NCBI GenBank assembly: GCA_905233955.1
Contig: CAJOFQ010000008.1
Coordinates: 1-58,660 of the forward strand
Source of the DNA: an uncultured Lachnospiraceae bacterium
GTDB lineage: Bacteria; Bacillota; Clostridia; Lachnospirales; Lachnospiraceae
Length of the DNA: 58,660 nucleotides
Reading direction: 5' to 3'
Positions 24,866 through 34,076 of this stretch are shown in pieces. The notes under the pieces are model-generated. The model was not told where the DNA came from. It saw only the letters and a program-made list of their open reading frames with translations, and did not search any database. Every line of letters begins with the position of its first letter. Positions within the stretch are counted from its first letter, which is position 1. The position numbers were made by a program, and so were the translations under genes.

Positions 24866-27217
24866 ATGAAACGAATGAAGAAGAACAGAGGGATTGCCAT
24901 CCTGATAGTGCTTTTGCTCATTATAGGAGCTCTTGGAGCATACTCAGGACTTATACTTTCGTCTACGGGAGCTGGCAAAGACCGCAATATCAAGCTGGGT
25001 CTTGACCTGGCAGGCGGTGTCAGCATTACCTATGAGGCAGTTGGCGAAACACCTACTTCTGAGCAGATGGACGATACCATCTACAAGCTTCAGAAGCGTA
25101 TCGAAAATGACCTGGGTGCCGAGAGTACCACTACTGAGGCTAATGTATACCAGGTGGGAGATGACCGTATCACGGTTGAGATTCCTGGCGTAACTGATGC
25201 CAACGCCATACTCGAAGAGCTTGGTACTCCGGGAGCTTTGTATTTTATCAAGCAGACCGATGCTGATGGCAATGAGAACTACAGCATCAGCAATGAGACC
25301 GGAGGCTATGTATTAAACAAGGAGCTTTCCGAGCTGGAAGCTGATGGTTCTATTGTTCTTACAGGTTCTGAGGTTGAAAGTGCTGAGGCTGCTTATCAGT
25401 CCGATCAGACTACCAAGAATCAGGAGCCTATCGTTCAGATTAATCTTAACGAGCAGGGTACACAGGCCTTTGCGGATGCTACAACTGCTGCTTATCAGGC
25501 AGGCCAGTCCATTGGTATCTATTACGATGGCGAGTTTGTATCCGTTCCCAAGGTTAACGCTGCAATTACCGATGGCAACTGTGTTATCGAAGGTATGTCA
25601 GACTATGCCGAGGCAGAGAACCTGGCTTCATACATCCGTATTGGTGGCCTTGACATCGAGCTTACCGAGCTGCAGTCTGAGGTAGTAGGCGCCCAGCTTG
25701 GTAGTGACGCCCTTCGTACCAGTCTTACAGCCGGTGCAATTGGCCTTGGAATAGTTATTATCTTCCTGATAATCATGTATCTGCTGCCGGGTTTTGCTGC
25801 GGCCATAGCACTTGTTTTATATACCGAGCTGATTATTTCAGTTCTCTATCTGTTTGACATTACACTTACACTTCCGGGTATTGCCGGTATCATCCTTTCC
25901 ATAGGTATGGCGGTGGATGCCAATGTTATCATCTTCGCCAGAACCAGAGAGGAAATTGCCGCTGGCAGGAATGTTTTTTCGGCCGTTGACGAAGGCTTTA
26001 ACAAAGCTTTAAGCGCTATTGTGGACGGTAATATAACCACCCTTATTGCTGCGGCAGTTCTGGGAGTTATTGGATCCGGTACTGTTAAGGGCTTTGCTAC
26101 TACACTGGCTCTTGGTGTTGTATTGTCCATGTTCACAGCACTTGTGGTAACCCGTACTATAATGCGCTGCTTCCTGGCTCTTGGATTTGAGGATGAAAAG
26201 CTCTACGGCCGCGCTAAGGAGCGTCAGCGTATTCATTTCATGTCCAGGAAGAACCTGTTCTTTGCCATATCACTTGTGGCAATTGGTGCAGGTATCGTTG
26301 CTATGTGCATAAGCATGGCAGGAAGCGGCAAGGCTCTTAATTACAGCCTGGAATTCCTGGGAGGTACTTCCACTACTGTTACTCTTGACAAGGATTACAC
26401 CATTGCCGAGCTTGACTCCGAAGTTGCTCCTTTGGTTTCTAATATTACAGGAGATAATGACATCCAGATGCAGAAGGTCAGCGGCACCAATCAGGTTGTT
26501 ATCAAGACCAGGACCCTGGAGCTGGACGAGCGCGAGGCTTTGAACAAGGCCATGGAAGAGAATTTCGGTGCCAAGGAAGCAGAGATTTCTTCCGAGAATA
26601 TCAGTTCCACCATCAGTGGTGAGATGCGCCGCCAGTCAATAGTTGCGGTGCTGGTAGCTGCCTTCTTCATGCTGCTTTACATCTGGTTCAGGTTCAAGGA
26701 CATCCGTTTTGCTACCAGCGCCATTGTAGCGCTCCTGCACGATGTCCTGGTTGTTCTGGCGCTTTACGCATGCCTGAGGCTTTCCGTAGGTTCAGCCTTT
26801 ATCGCTTGTATGCTTACCGTTATAGGTTATTCAGTCAATGATACCATCGTTATCTTTGACCGTATCCGTGAGAATCTTGCCAGAGTCCGTGACAGAAATG
26901 ACCGCGATGAACTGGAGAAGCTGGCGGATGATTCCATTACACAGACCCTTACCCGTAGTATTTCCACATCATTTACAACGGCTGTTACCATACTTATGCT
27001 GTTGATACTGGGCGTTTCCACCATCAAGGAATTTGCCCTTCCGCTTCTGGCAGGTGTTATTACAGGTACATATTCTTCAGTATGTATAGCTTCCGAGCTG
27101 TGGTTCTTAATGAGGGTTCATTTCAAATCCAAAAAAGAAACCAAGGTACCCGGACGCTACAAGAAGAAGCCTGTAAAGCAGCGCGCTACCAAGGAGAATA
27201 ACGGAGTCCTGGTGTAA
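24866..27217 (+). CDS. secDF: Fused SecD/SecF protein-export component
   Basis: 783-aa fusion of SecD and SecF, an RND-type membrane protein that uses the proton or sodium gradient to pull proteins out of the SecYEG channel. SecD half: first TM (about 8-28), [14 protein letters not shown], a large extracellular P1 domain (about 60-270), then TMs with [17 protein letters not shown]. SecF half from about residue 450: [12 protein letters not shown], a short P4 domain, TMs with [19 protein letters not shown]. Both Asp/Arg features of the proton path are present. Start ATG 24866 follows AAGGAGAC. SecA is at 38514 in the same window. Directly follows scfB by 41 bp. Confidence 0.96.
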   Translation: MKRMKKNRGIAILIVLLLIIGALGAYSGLILSSTGAGKDRNIKLGLDLAGGVSITYEAVGETPTSEQMDDTIYKLQKRIENDLGAESTTTEANVYQVGDDRITVEIPGVTDANAILEELGTPGALYFIKQTDADGNENYSISNETGGYVLNKELSELEADGSIVLTGSEVESAEAAYQSDQTTKNQEPIVQINLNEQGTQAFADATTAAYQAGQSIGIYYDGEFVSVPKVNAAITDGNCVIEGMSDYAEAENLASYIRIGGLDIELTELQSEVVGAQLGSDALRTSLTAGAIGLGIVIIFLIIMYLLPGFAAAIALVLYTELIISVLYLFDITLTLPGIAGIILSIGMAVDANVIIFARTREEIAAGRNVFSAVDEGFNKALSAIVDGNITTLIAAAVLGVIGSGTVKGFATTLALGVVLSMFTALVVTRTIMRCFLALGFEDEKLYGRAKERQRIHFMSRKNLFFAISLVAIGAGIVAMCISMAGSGKALNYSLEFLGGTSTTVTLDKDYTIAELDSEVAPLVSNITGDNDIQMQKVSGTNQVVIKTRTLELDEREALNKAMEENFGAKEAEISSENISSTISGEMRRQSIVAVLVAAFFMLLYIWFRFKDIRFATSAIVALLHDVLVVLALYACLRLSVGSAFIACMLTVIGYSVNDTIVIFDRIRENLARVRDRNDRDELEKLADDSITQTLTRSISTSFTTAVTILMLLILGVSTIKEFALPLLAGVITGTYSSVCIASELWFLMRVHFKSKKETKVPGRYKKKPVKQRATKENNGVLV

Positions 27218-27242
27218 CAGACAGCACAGAAAGGGAATTATA

Positions 27243-28490
27243 ATGTATAAAATTGACGATATTGTTCAGGTTGATCCTGATATTGCAGACGCCATCAGGG
27301 CGGAATATGACCGACAGGCCAGCCACATTGAGCTGATCGCTTCTGAGAACTGGGTTTCACCGGCAGTAATGGCCGCAATGGGTTCGGTTTTGACCAATAA
27401 ATACGCAGAAGGCTATCCCGGCAAGCGCTATTATGGCGGCTGTGAGGTAGTAGACACTGTTGAGGATCTGGCAAGGGACAGAGCCAAAAAGCTCTTTGGC
27501 TGCGAATATGTCAATGTTCAGCCCCACTCAGGCGCTCAGGCTAATATGGCAGTACAGTTTGCCATTTGCGAGCCCGGCGATACCGTTATGGGTATGAGCC
27601 TGGATCACGGCGGACATCTGTCCCACGGAAGTCCGGTTAACTTTTCCGGCAAGTTTTTCAATATAGTTCCTTATGGAGTTAATGATCAGGGCTTTATTGA
27701 TTATGACGAAGTGAGAAAAATTGCCCATGAATGCAAGCCCAGGATGATCATCTGCGGTGCAAGCGCCTATGCCAGAGAGATAGATTTTGCCAAATTCAGA
27801 GAGATAGCTGACGAAGTGGACGCTGTACTTCTGGCTGATATTGCCCACATTGCCGGGCTGGTTGTGACAGGACTTCATCCTTCACCTATTGGTTATGCTC
27901 ATGTGACAACCACTACCACTCACAAGACCTTAAGAGGTCCCAGAGGCGGTATGATCATGTCTTCTAATGAAGTTAATGACAGATTTAATTTCAACAAGGC
28001 AGTATTTCCGGGCATCCAGGGAGGTCCTTTGATGCATGTCATAGCTGCCAAGGCTGTCTGCTTTGAGGAGGCGTTAAAGCCGTCCTTCAAGGAATATATG
28101 ACCCGTGTTAAGAATAACGCTGCCACCCTTGCCAAGGGGCTTATGGACAGAGGCGTTAATATAGTTTCAGGCGGTACTGACAATCACCTGATGCTGGTGG
28201 ATCTTGTATCATTTGACAAGACCGGAAAAGAGATTGAGAATCTTTTAGATCAGGCCCATATAACTGCCAACAAGAACACCGTACCCAACGATCCCAAGAG
28301 TCCTTTTGTGACCAGCGGAATCCGCCTTGGAACCCCTGCCGCCACCAGCCGCGGACTCGTAGAGGAGGATTTTGACAGGGTAGCTGAGGCTATTTCCTTA
28401 GTTATAAAAGAGGGCGAGGCAGGCGTTGTTAAGGCAAGGGCCATTGTTGACGATTTAACTGCAAAATATCCACTTTCAGGAAGGGTGTAA
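27243..28490 (+). CDS. glyA: Serine hydroxymethyltransferase
   Basis: PLP enzyme interconverting serine and glycine with tetrahydrofolate, main source of one-carbon units. 415 aa, standard length. Seen: [15 protein letters not shown] near the N-terminus, [23 protein letters not shown] (PLP phosphate), [10 protein letters not shown], the PLP-lysine block [14 protein letters not shown] (Lys about 228) and the C-terminal [26 protein letters not shown] precedes ATG 27243. It is followed by serS with three bases between, an apt pairing of serine supply and use. Confidence 0.97.
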   Translation: MYKIDDIVQVDPDIADAIRAEYDRQASHIELIASENWVSPAVMAAMGSVLTNKYAEGYPGKRYYGGCEVVDTVEDLARDRAKKLFGCEYVNVQPHSGAQANMAVQFAICEPGDTVMGMSLDHGGHLSHGSPVNFSGKFFNIVPYGVNDQGFIDYDEVRKIAHECKPRMIICGASAYAREIDFAKFREIADEVDAVLLADIAHIAGLVVTGLHPSPIGYAHVTTTTTHKTLRGPRGGMIMSSNEVNDRFNFNKAVFPGIQGGPLMHVIAAKAVCFEEALKPSFKEYMTRVKNNAATLAKGLMDRGVNIVSGGTDNHLMLVDLVSFDKTGKEIENLLDQAHITANKNTVPNDPKSPFVTSGIRLGTPAATSRGLVEEDFDRVAEAISLVIKEGEAGVVKARAIVDDLTAKYPLSGRV

Positions 28491-28493
28491 TAC

Positions 28494-29783
28494 ATGCTTG
28501 CAATTAAGTTTATCCGTGAGAATCCTGACATAGTAAAAGACAATATCCGCAAGAAATTCCAGGAGCACAAGCTTCCGCTGGTTGATGAGGTAATCGCTCT
28601 GGACGAGCAGATCCGTGCTATTAAGGGCGAGGGAGATCAGCTTCGCGCGTCCCGCAATACCCTTTCCAAGCAGATTGGTGCATTGATGAAGGAAGGGAAA
28701 AAGGACGAGGCGGAATCCGTAAAGGCCCAGGTCAAGGCCAATGCTGACAGGCTTGCCGCGCTTGAGGAGGATGAGCGCCGCCTCAATGCCGAGCTTAGGG
28801 AGAAGATGCTGGTCATTCCCAACATTATTGATGATTCTGTGCCTATAGGCAAGGATGATTCCTGCAATGTTGAGATTGAAAAGTTTGGTGATCCTGTGGT
28901 TCCGGATTTTGAGATCCCTTACCACACCGATATAATGGCCAGCTTTAACGGTATTGATCTGGATGCTGCAGGAAGGGTTGCCGGCAATGGTTTTTATTAC
29001 CTGATGGGCGACATCGCAAGGCTTCATTCAGCGGTAATAGCCTATGCCAGGGATTTCATGATAGATCGCGGATTTACTTACTGCGTCCCGCCCTTTATGA
29101 TCCGTTCTGATGTCGTAACAGGCGTTATGAGCTTTGAGGAAATGGACGCCATGATGTACAAGATCGAGGGAGAGGATCTCTATCTCATAGGTACATCCGA
29201 GCATTCCATGATCGGCAAGTTTATAGACACAATTCAGGAGGAAGACGAGCTTCCCTTTACTTATACCAGCTATTCACCCTGCTTCCGCAAGGAAAAGGGC
29301 GCTCATGGCATTGAGGAGCGTGGTGTATACCGTATTCACCAGTTTGAGAAGCAGGAGATGATAGTAATCTGCCGCCCCGAAGAGGCTATGGAGTGGTATA
29401 ACAAGCTGTGGCAGAACACTGTGGATCTGTTCCGCAGCATGGATATTCCTGTAAGGACTTTGGAGTGCTGCTCAGGCGATCTGGCTGATCTCAAGGTCAA
29501 GTCCTGTGATGTGGAGGCCTGGTCTCCCAGACAGCAGAAGTATTTTGAGGTTGGAAGCTGCTCCAATTTAGGTGACGCCCAGGCCAGGAGGCTTCGCATA
29601 AGGGTTCGCGGCAAGGATGGTGAAAAATATTTTGCCAATACACTTAATAACACAGTAGTGGCTCCACCCAGAATGCTGATAGCGTTTTTGGAGAATCATC
29701 TTCAGGCTGATGGTTCGGTTACAATACCGGAGGTACTGCGTCCTTACATGGGCGGTGTTGACAAGCTTGTTCCCAAGTCTTAA
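28494..29783 (+). CDS. serS: Seryl-tRNA synthetase
   Basis: Class II aminoacyl-tRNA synthetase, 429 aa. N-terminal coiled-coil tRNA-binding arm (about 25-105, long Lys/Glu-rich helices) followed by the catalytic domain: motif 2 PCFRKEKGAHGIEERGVYRIHQFEK and motif 3 NNTVVAPPRMLIAFLENHLQADGS, plus LIGTSEHSM (TxE serine loop, with His instead of the more common Val). ATG 28494 overlaps the context of the glyA stop. No T-box leader is present because the gene has no separate leader. End PYMGGVDKLVPKS. Confidence 0.97.
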   Translation: MLAIKFIRENPDIVKDNIRKKFQEHKLPLVDEVIALDEQIRAIKGEGDQLRASRNTLSKQIGALMKEGKKDEAESVKAQVKANADRLAALEEDERRLNAELREKMLVIPNIIDDSVPIGKDDSCNVEIEKFGDPVVPDFEIPYHTDIMASFNGIDLDAAGRVAGNGFYYLMGDIARLHSAVIAYARDFMIDRGFTYCVPPFMIRSDVVTGVMSFEEMDAMMYKIEGEDLYLIGTSEHSMIGKFIDTIQEEDELPFTYTSYSPCFRKEKGAHGIEERGVYRIHQFEKQEMIVICRPEEAMEWYNKLWQNTVDLFRSMDIPVRTLECCSGDLADLKVKSCDVEAWSPRQQKYFEVGSCSNLGDAQARRLRIRVRGKDGEKYFANTLNNTVVAPPRMLIAFLENHLQADGSVTIPEVLRPYMGGVDKLVPKS

Positions 29784-29811
29784 CATCACAAACATACGAG
29801 GCTAACACACT

Positions 29812-30372
29812 ATGGCAGATAAGATTCGCTCTCTCAGACTCAATATTACAGCCGGAGCAGTTCTGGTTTTGCTGATGGGGATTCTGTTTCTCTTCAGGCC
29901 TGATGAGGTGGTTACAACTGTTTCAGGACTGGTAGGCTTTGTGCTGCTTTTGATTGGCGTATCAATGGTCATAGGCAGGTTGTTTTCTCCCTACAGCAGA
30001 GCCAGCGGTATGCTGGTCGGAGCACTGGTAGCAGTAGTGGGAGGCTCCATTATGATCCACCCTGCCAGGGCCGCCTCGATAATTCCTGTCATGATAGCTG
30101 TGGTTTTGATAGTCCATGGATTTCAGAATGTTTCCATGGCACTTGCCGGCAAAAAGTACGGTATGATAAGCTGGTTCTGGCATATGGTTGGCGGAGTGCT
30201 TTGCATATTATGCGGAATGGCATGTGTTTTTAATGCTTTTGGAGTTGTGACCTTTGGGGTGCGCATAATAGGTATCATGCTTATATATGATGGGCTTTCT
30301 TCCATCCTTACAGCAGGCAGGGTCAATCGTTACGAGCGTGAATATGTTGATGTGGATTACAAGGAGCTTTAG
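29812..30372 (+). CDS. DUF308 (HdeD-like) membrane protein
   Basis: 186 aa with six hydrophobic helices in three pairs (about 10-29, 36-55, 67-85, 90-108, 122-142, 146-166), the arrangement of DUF308/HdeD-type inner-membrane proteins. GILFLFRPDEVVTTVSG and GGSIMIHPARAASIIPVMI are typical repeat halves. The cytosolic C-terminus is charged (RYEREYVDVDYKE). HdeD of E. coli is linked to acid stress, but no function is set for Firmicute members. ATG 29812 follows the serS stop by 28 bp; it is probably in the same transcript. Confidence 0.85.
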   Translation: MADKIRSLRLNITAGAVLVLLMGILFLFRPDEVVTTVSGLVGFVLLLIGVSMVIGRLFSPYSRASGMLVGALVAVVGGSIMIHPARAASIIPVMIAVVLIVHGFQNVSMALAGKKYGMISWFWHMVGGVLCILCGMACVFNAFGVVTFGVRIIGIMLIYDGLSSILTAGRVNRYEREYVDVDYKEL

Positions 30373-30375
30373 GCA

Positions 30376-30633
30376 TTGGCGCGTCGTGAAGAGTTTAAAA
30401 TGGAGCGCCGTGAGCTTTTGGACATAGTCAAGCCCGGCGCGGTTTTTTCTGTTGCAGAATATTCTCTGCCCAATTCATGGTACTATGTATTAGGACATGC
30501 ATATGCCATGTCTGCGAATTTCACTTCACTTGATCGAATACAATCCCGGGAAGGAAAGGTTATAGAGGTTTTGGATACTCCAAAGGGCTATTTTGTGACG
30601 GTAGAATTTGAAGAGCCGGCCAAAGAAGTATAA
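30376..30633 (+). CDS. Small conserved-looking hypothetical protein
   Basis: 85 aa from TTG 30376, or 77 aa from the internal ATG 30400; neither has a strong ribosome site, though the TTG is only three bases after the previous stop. The residues after 20 look like a small beta-barrel: VFSVAEYSLPNSWYYVLGHAYAM then REGKVIEVLDTPKGYFVTVEF, close to SH3-like small domains. Not recognised. It lies between the DUF308 gene and nth in a tightly packed series. Confidence 0.6.
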   Translation: MARREEFKMERRELLDIVKPGAVFSVAEYSLPNSWYYVLGHAYAMSANFTSLDRIQSREGKVIEVLDTPKGYFVTVEFEEPAKEV

Positions 30634-30652
30634 CAGCTGCAGGTATCAGGAT

Positions 30653-31288
30653 TTGAAGAAAAAAGAGCGCGTACAGAAAATACTTGAGATACTGGATGAA
30701 ACATACGGCACTGAAAAGATCATTTATCTCAATCATAAAAATCCCTGGCAGCTTCTTATAGCTGTTATTTTGTCTGCGCAGTGCACCGATGCCAGGGTTA
30801 ATATAGTCACCAAGGATCTCTATCAGAAATACCCTACGCTGGAGGCCTTTGCTGCTGCCGATGTACATGAAATGGAGCAGGATATTCATTCTATTGGTTT
30901 CTATCACAGCAAGGCCAAAAACATAATAGCCTGTGCCAGAAGGCTTATAGATGATTTCGGCGGAGAAGTTCCACGAAGTCTTGAGGATTTATTGACACTT
31001 CCCGGTGTTGGCAGGAAGACAGCCAATGTAATAAGGGGCAATGTATACGATGATCCCAGTATAGTTGTGGATACCCATGTGAAGCGTATTTCCGCCAGGC
31101 TTGGCCTTACGAAAAAGACTGATCCTACAGATGTGGAATTCGATTTGATGAAGGTTCTGCCGCAGGATCATTGGATCAATTATAATATTCAGATTATTAC
31201 GCTGGGTAGGAGCATTTGTACTGCCAGAAGCCCCCATTGCGGCGAATGCCCTTTGTATGAGTTTTGCGTATCAAAAGGAAAATTTTAA
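30653..31288 (+). CDS. nth: Endonuclease III (DNA glycosylase/AP lyase)
   Basis: Base-excision-repair enzyme removing oxidised pyrimidines and cutting AP sites. Seen: helix-hairpin-helix LLTLPGVGRKTANVI with the catalytic Lys (GRKTAN), catalytic Asp in VDTHVKRIS, and the C-terminal [4Fe-4S] ligands C-x6-C-x2-C-x5-C in CTARSPHCGECPLYEFC. I place the start at TTG 30653 (LKKKERV), giving 211 aa, the exact E. coli length; TTG 30608 would add 15 residues of non-family sequence and overlap the previous gene. The next gene begins six bases after its stop. Confidence 0.93.
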   Translation: MKKKERVQKILEILDETYGTEKIIYLNHKNPWQLLIAVILSAQCTDARVNIVTKDLYQKYPTLEAFAAADVHEMEQDIHSIGFYHSKAKNIIACARRLIDDFGGEVPRSLEDLLTLPGVGRKTANVIRGNVYDDPSIVVDTHVKRISARLGLTKKTDPTDVEFDLMKVLPQDHWINYNIQIITLGRSICTARSPHCGECPLYEFCVSKGKF

Positions 31289-31294
31289 AGAGCC

Positions 31295-31891
31295 ATGTTT
31301 CCGTTTTTAACAGTTTTTATAATTTTTTTATTGGTGGTCTACGCTATTCGTGCCCGTAATACCCACAAAAGGGAAAGGATAGTTGCCGCTTTTTGGGAGC
31401 GTGAAGAAGAGGCTATGCACACCCCGGCCAAGGATCTGTCACAGGCGCCCTATGTCAAGGTTCCTGTGGATAATTTTCCCATTGGGGTATGTGATGAGGA
31501 CGATCTGATGCTGATGGAGGAGGAGCTTTTAGAGCTTTCCGGGAAGCCTCTTTTGAACCTTAATGGCATGACCAATACTGATATTCGTATTGAATATGGT
31601 ACTTCTAATTTTGATACAATAACGGCAATGGGTGAGGATTTTGACAGGCTGATAATGCTGCTGTGTGATTATGCCAAGGGGCTGTTAGAAAATGATTTCA
31701 TGCAGGAGGCAGTTACTGTTCTGGAATACGGGGTGTCAATCGGATCAGATGTGTCCGAGAATTACACGCTGTTGGGGGAATGCTATCGCAGTCAGGAGAT
31801 GTATGACAAGCTTGCCCGGCTGACTGATACGGTTGAGCATTCGTCACTTCCGTTGAAGGAATCCGTAATCAGGGAGCTTAAGGAATCGTAG
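31295..31891 (+). CDS. Hypothetical membrane-anchored, TPR-like protein
   Basis: 198 aa, not recognised. One N-terminal membrane anchor (about 3-21, FLTVFIIFLLVVYAIRA) then a cytosolic or surface domain: a loop-rich part with VPVDNFPIGVCDEDDLMLMEEE and a helical end (about 105-195) whose DYAKGLLENDFMQEAVTVLE / SENYTLLGECYRSQEMYDKL helices look like two tetratricopeptide-type units. It follows nth by six bases, so probably the last gene of this operon. Function unknown. Confidence 0.65.
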   Translation: MFPFLTVFIIFLLVVYAIRARNTHKRERIVAAFWEREEEAMHTPAKDLSQAPYVKVPVDNFPIGVCDEDDLMLMEEELLELSGKPLLNLNGMTNTDIRIEYGTSNFDTITAMGEDFDRLIMLLCDYAKGLLENDFMQEAVTVLEYGVSIGSDVSENYTLLGECYRSQEMYDKLARLTDTVEHSSLPLKESVIRELKES

Positions 31892-31900
31892 ACAGACAGC

Positions 31901-32314
31901 CTATGCATTCTGATTTTGTTTCGCTTCCATCTGCTGTGTTGTCGTCAATCGCCGATGCATCTGGTTTGACACATCTTCTCTATAGTAGAGGTTTAAAAAC
32001 ATATTTAGGTAGTTGACCAGATGTTTTTGTGCTGTTTTATTTTTGCTGAACAGGATATTTATAATCTCATCTGGAAGGATACTCAAAGCTTCATTTTGTT
32101 TTTTCCCAAATGATATATAGTCCATACTGCACTTGAATACTTTACAGAATTTGGTCAATAAATCCAGAGAAAATTTGGCTCCGTAGTTTTCTATATGGCT
32201 GATATGATTCGAACTTACATTAAGCAGCTCTGCAAGCTCTACCTGTGTCATGTTATTTGATTTTCTGATCTTTTGCATGCGCTTGCCGGCGCCGGAAAAA
32301 TCGAATTCACTCAT
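31901..32314 (-). CDS. Xre/Cro-family transcriptional regulator
   Basis: 137-aa DNA-binding protein with a single N-terminal helix-turn-helix (about 10-65): RMQKIRKSNNMTQVELAELL, NVSSNHISHIENYGAKFSL as recognition helix. The C-terminal half is helical (INILFSKNKTAQKHLVNYLNMF) with a polar Gln/Lys tail, likely for dimerisation. The start at ATG 32314 has GGGAG ten bases upstream; two earlier in-frame ATGs (32338, 32329-32323 region) place that ribosome site inside the coding part and are less likely. It is divergent from the GNAT gene; a 24-bp palindrome lies between them. Confidence 0.82.
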   Translation of the reverse strand: MSEFDFSGAGKRMQKIRKSNNMTQVELAELLNVSSNHISHIENYGAKFSLDLLTKFCKVFKCSMDYISFGKKQNEALSILPDEIINILFSKNKTAQKHLVNYLNMFLNLYYREDVSNQMHRRLTTTQQMEAKQNQNA

Positions 32315-32456
32315 AGCAGTCATACTCCCTTTGATCATTATGATACAAGGATGATTTTTTGTTTTACTTTTGACGAGCAGAGCACTGGATTAATGTACAG
32401 TCGGCTGCTGACAAATACTATAAGATATCCACGCTATTCTGAGAAGGAACTGAAGA

Positions 32457-32480
32457 TTACAGTTTTACGAAAAACTGTAA
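32457..32480. promoter_or_regulatory. 24-bp perfect palindrome, candidate operator or attenuator
   Basis: TTACAGTTTT, four-base centre ACGA, AAAACTGTAA, 31 bp before the GNAT start and 142 bp before the divergent Xre regulator. Ten-base perfect arms suit a dimeric repressor site; no poly-U follows. Confidence 0.45.
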
Positions 32481-32511
32481 CTAATAGATACAATTTCAAT
32501 AGGAGCTTGAT

Positions 32512-33237
32512 ATGAACGAAATATTATGTAAACAACTTGCCTTGGATTATTGTTGTTCTGTCAGTGATATATTGGATGATGATAATCATTTCAACATACA
32601 CAAGCCTTTGGAGGGAAGGCGCAGATTCCGGGAGCCTCGGGAATGCTTTTTAAAGATTGCCGTAGTAAATGGCAAAATTCTTTTTACCGGAGAAAAAGCT
32701 ATAATTGACTGGTGCCGGGATGAGTTTTGGGATACAGGCGGAGCGTGGTTTTTTGATGCGGCCACTCTTTCAAAGCTTAATGATAAAATACATGAGTCAG
32801 GACACAGCATGAAACAGGTACATCCCTTTTTTATTTCTGAGACAAAATCTCTGAAAAAGGCAGATGGCTGTGATATCAGATGGTATGAGAGGGATGATAT
32901 AGAAGTCTTCAGAGGGGATAAGCGTTTTCCGGAGGCTTTGTCATTTTGTGACAGCGCCCCCGATGTAATAGCAGTTTCCGCTTCTGAAGGGGGCAGGATA
33001 ATAGGAATGGCAGGAGCCAGCGCCGACAGTGATACCATGTGGCAGATTGGGATTAATGTCGAACCCGGGGCCAGGCGCAGGGGTTTGGCTACAGTGTTGG
33101 TTTCATTGCTTAAGGACGAAATATTAGACAGGGGTATTCTGCCGTACTACGGAACAGCCATGTCTCATATTGGATCCCTTCGTGTGGCAGTGGGTTCGGG
33201 CTTTATTCCGGCATGGGCTGAGCTTGAAACAAAATAA
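32512..33237 (+). CDS. GNAT-family N-acetyltransferase
   Basis: 241 aa. The C-terminal half is a GNAT fold: acetyl-CoA pyrophosphate loop in VEPGARRRGLATVLVSLL (about 184-202; R/Q-x-x-G-x-G/A pattern as RRRGLA) and the following ...YYGTAMSHIGSLRVAVGSGFI strand-helix. The N-terminal half (about 1-110) is an extra alpha/beta part with several cysteines and tryptophans that I cannot place, giving a longer protein than a plain GNAT. AGGAGC is seven bases before ATG. Substrate unknown. Divergent to the Xre regulator, which may control it. Confidence 0.8.
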   Translation: MNEILCKQLALDYCCSVSDILDDDNHFNIHKPLEGRRRFREPRECFLKIAVVNGKILFTGEKAIIDWCRDEFWDTGGAWFFDAATLSKLNDKIHESGHSMKQVHPFFISETKSLKKADGCDIRWYERDDIEVFRGDKRFPEALSFCDSAPDVIAVSASEGGRIIGMAGASADSDTMWQIGINVEPGARRRGLATVLVSLLKDEILDRGILPYYGTAMSHIGSLRVAVGSGFIPAWAELETK

Positions 33238-33245
33238 GCGATTAT

Positions 33246-33273
33246 CCCCATTTTCTGATATAATATCACCGAA
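33246..33273 (+). promoter_or_regulatory. Candidate sigI promoter region
   Basis: CCCCA (33246-33250) and CGAA (33270-33273) resemble the C-rich -35 and CGWA -10 parts of sigma-I promoters, with 19 bases between; a perfect TATAAT (33259-33264) lies in the spacer but lacks a good -35. Autoregulation by SigI is usual in the family; here it is inference. Confidence 0.35.
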
Positions 33274-33314
33274 ATCAATGACAGGAAGACTTTTGGGCTG
33301 ATATAACCGGCTCA

Positions 33315-34049
33315 GTGGATGAAGATATGGACGATCTTTCGGCACGCGCCATAGCCGCGAAAGATAACGAGGCGGAATTTCATCGCCTTGCTATAGATAA
33401 TCAGAGATTCATAAAGAGATGTGCGTTTCGGGTCTGCCACCATTTTGTCCGGGAAAGTGACGACGAGTGGTCGATTGCTCTTATAGCCTTTTATGAGGCT
33501 GTTCGTTCCTTTGATGAGACCAAGGGGTCATTTAAGAGCTTTGCGTCTATAGTTATAAAAAGACGCTTGATGGATTATTTTGATACCCGAACCAGACACG
33601 CGTCAGAGCTTTCTGCTGATCCATACACCTTTGACGGTCAGTTGGATTCTGAGGATGCAACCGCGTTTGAGATGGAGGTTGCCGCCAAGAGCGCGTCAAT
33701 GGAGAGTGTCGGTGGAACACTTCCGGGAACCACAGCATTGGAAGATGAGGTCGAAGCCATTACAGGCGTCATAGCAGCCTATGGCTTTGACTTGTACGAT
33801 GTGGGCGGCTGCTCCCCTAAGGCATCCAGGACAAAAAAGGCCTGCGCCATAATTATTGATGCGGTCGTTTCATCTGAGGAGCTGCTTGGCATGATGCGCC
33901 GGAAGAGAAATCTTCCTTACGCCAGGCTTATCGGGCTTGAGGGAGTGACAAAAAAGGTTTTGGAGAGGCACCGAAAATATCTGATAGCGGCCATTGAGAT
34001 ACGGTCAGGAGATTTTCCTCAGCTGCAGGAATATATAGTGAGGCTGTAA
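33315..34049 (+). CDS. sigI: RNA polymerase sigma-I factor
   Basis: 244 aa alternative sigma factor of the SigI group. An N-terminal sigma-70 region 2 (about 15-90: FHRLAIDNQRFIKRCAFRVC, SIALIAFYEAVRSFDETKG, FASIVIKRRLMDYFD) is followed by a polar linker and the SigI-specific C-terminal domain SPKASRTKKACAIII, LPYARLIGLEGVTKKVLERHRKYLIAAIEIRSGDFPQLQEY, which replaces region 4. SigI in Bacillus responds to heat; in Clostridium (Acetivibrio) thermocellum several SigI/RsgI pairs control cellulosome genes. Start GTG 33315 has only a weak ribosome site. The stop lies in a 17-bp duplication in front of rsgI. Confidence 0.93.
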   Translation: MDEDMDDLSARAIAAKDNEAEFHRLAIDNQRFIKRCAFRVCHHFVRESDDEWSIALIAFYEAVRSFDETKGSFKSFASIVIKRRLMDYFDTRTRHASELSADPYTFDGQLDSEDATAFEMEVAAKSASMESVGGTLPGTTALEDEVEAITGVIAAYGFDLYDVGGCSPKASRTKKACAIIIDAVVSSEELLGMMRRKRNLPYARLIGLEGVTKKVLERHRKYLIAAIEIRSGDFPQLQEYIVRL

Positions 34050-34076
34050 AGGTGACATTGCTGTAAAGGTGACATT
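34043..34076 (+). repeat. Exact 17-bp tandem duplication at the sigI/rsgI junction
   Basis: GCTGTAAAGGTGACATT occurs twice in direct succession (34043-34059, 34060-34076). Copy 1 holds the sigI TAA; both copies hold the AAAGGTG ribosome site; the rsgI ATG follows copy 2 directly. Confidence 0.95.

Noticed and set aside
28400-28494. T-box or other riboswitch before serS
   Set aside because: Only three bases separate serS from glyA; there is no leader.
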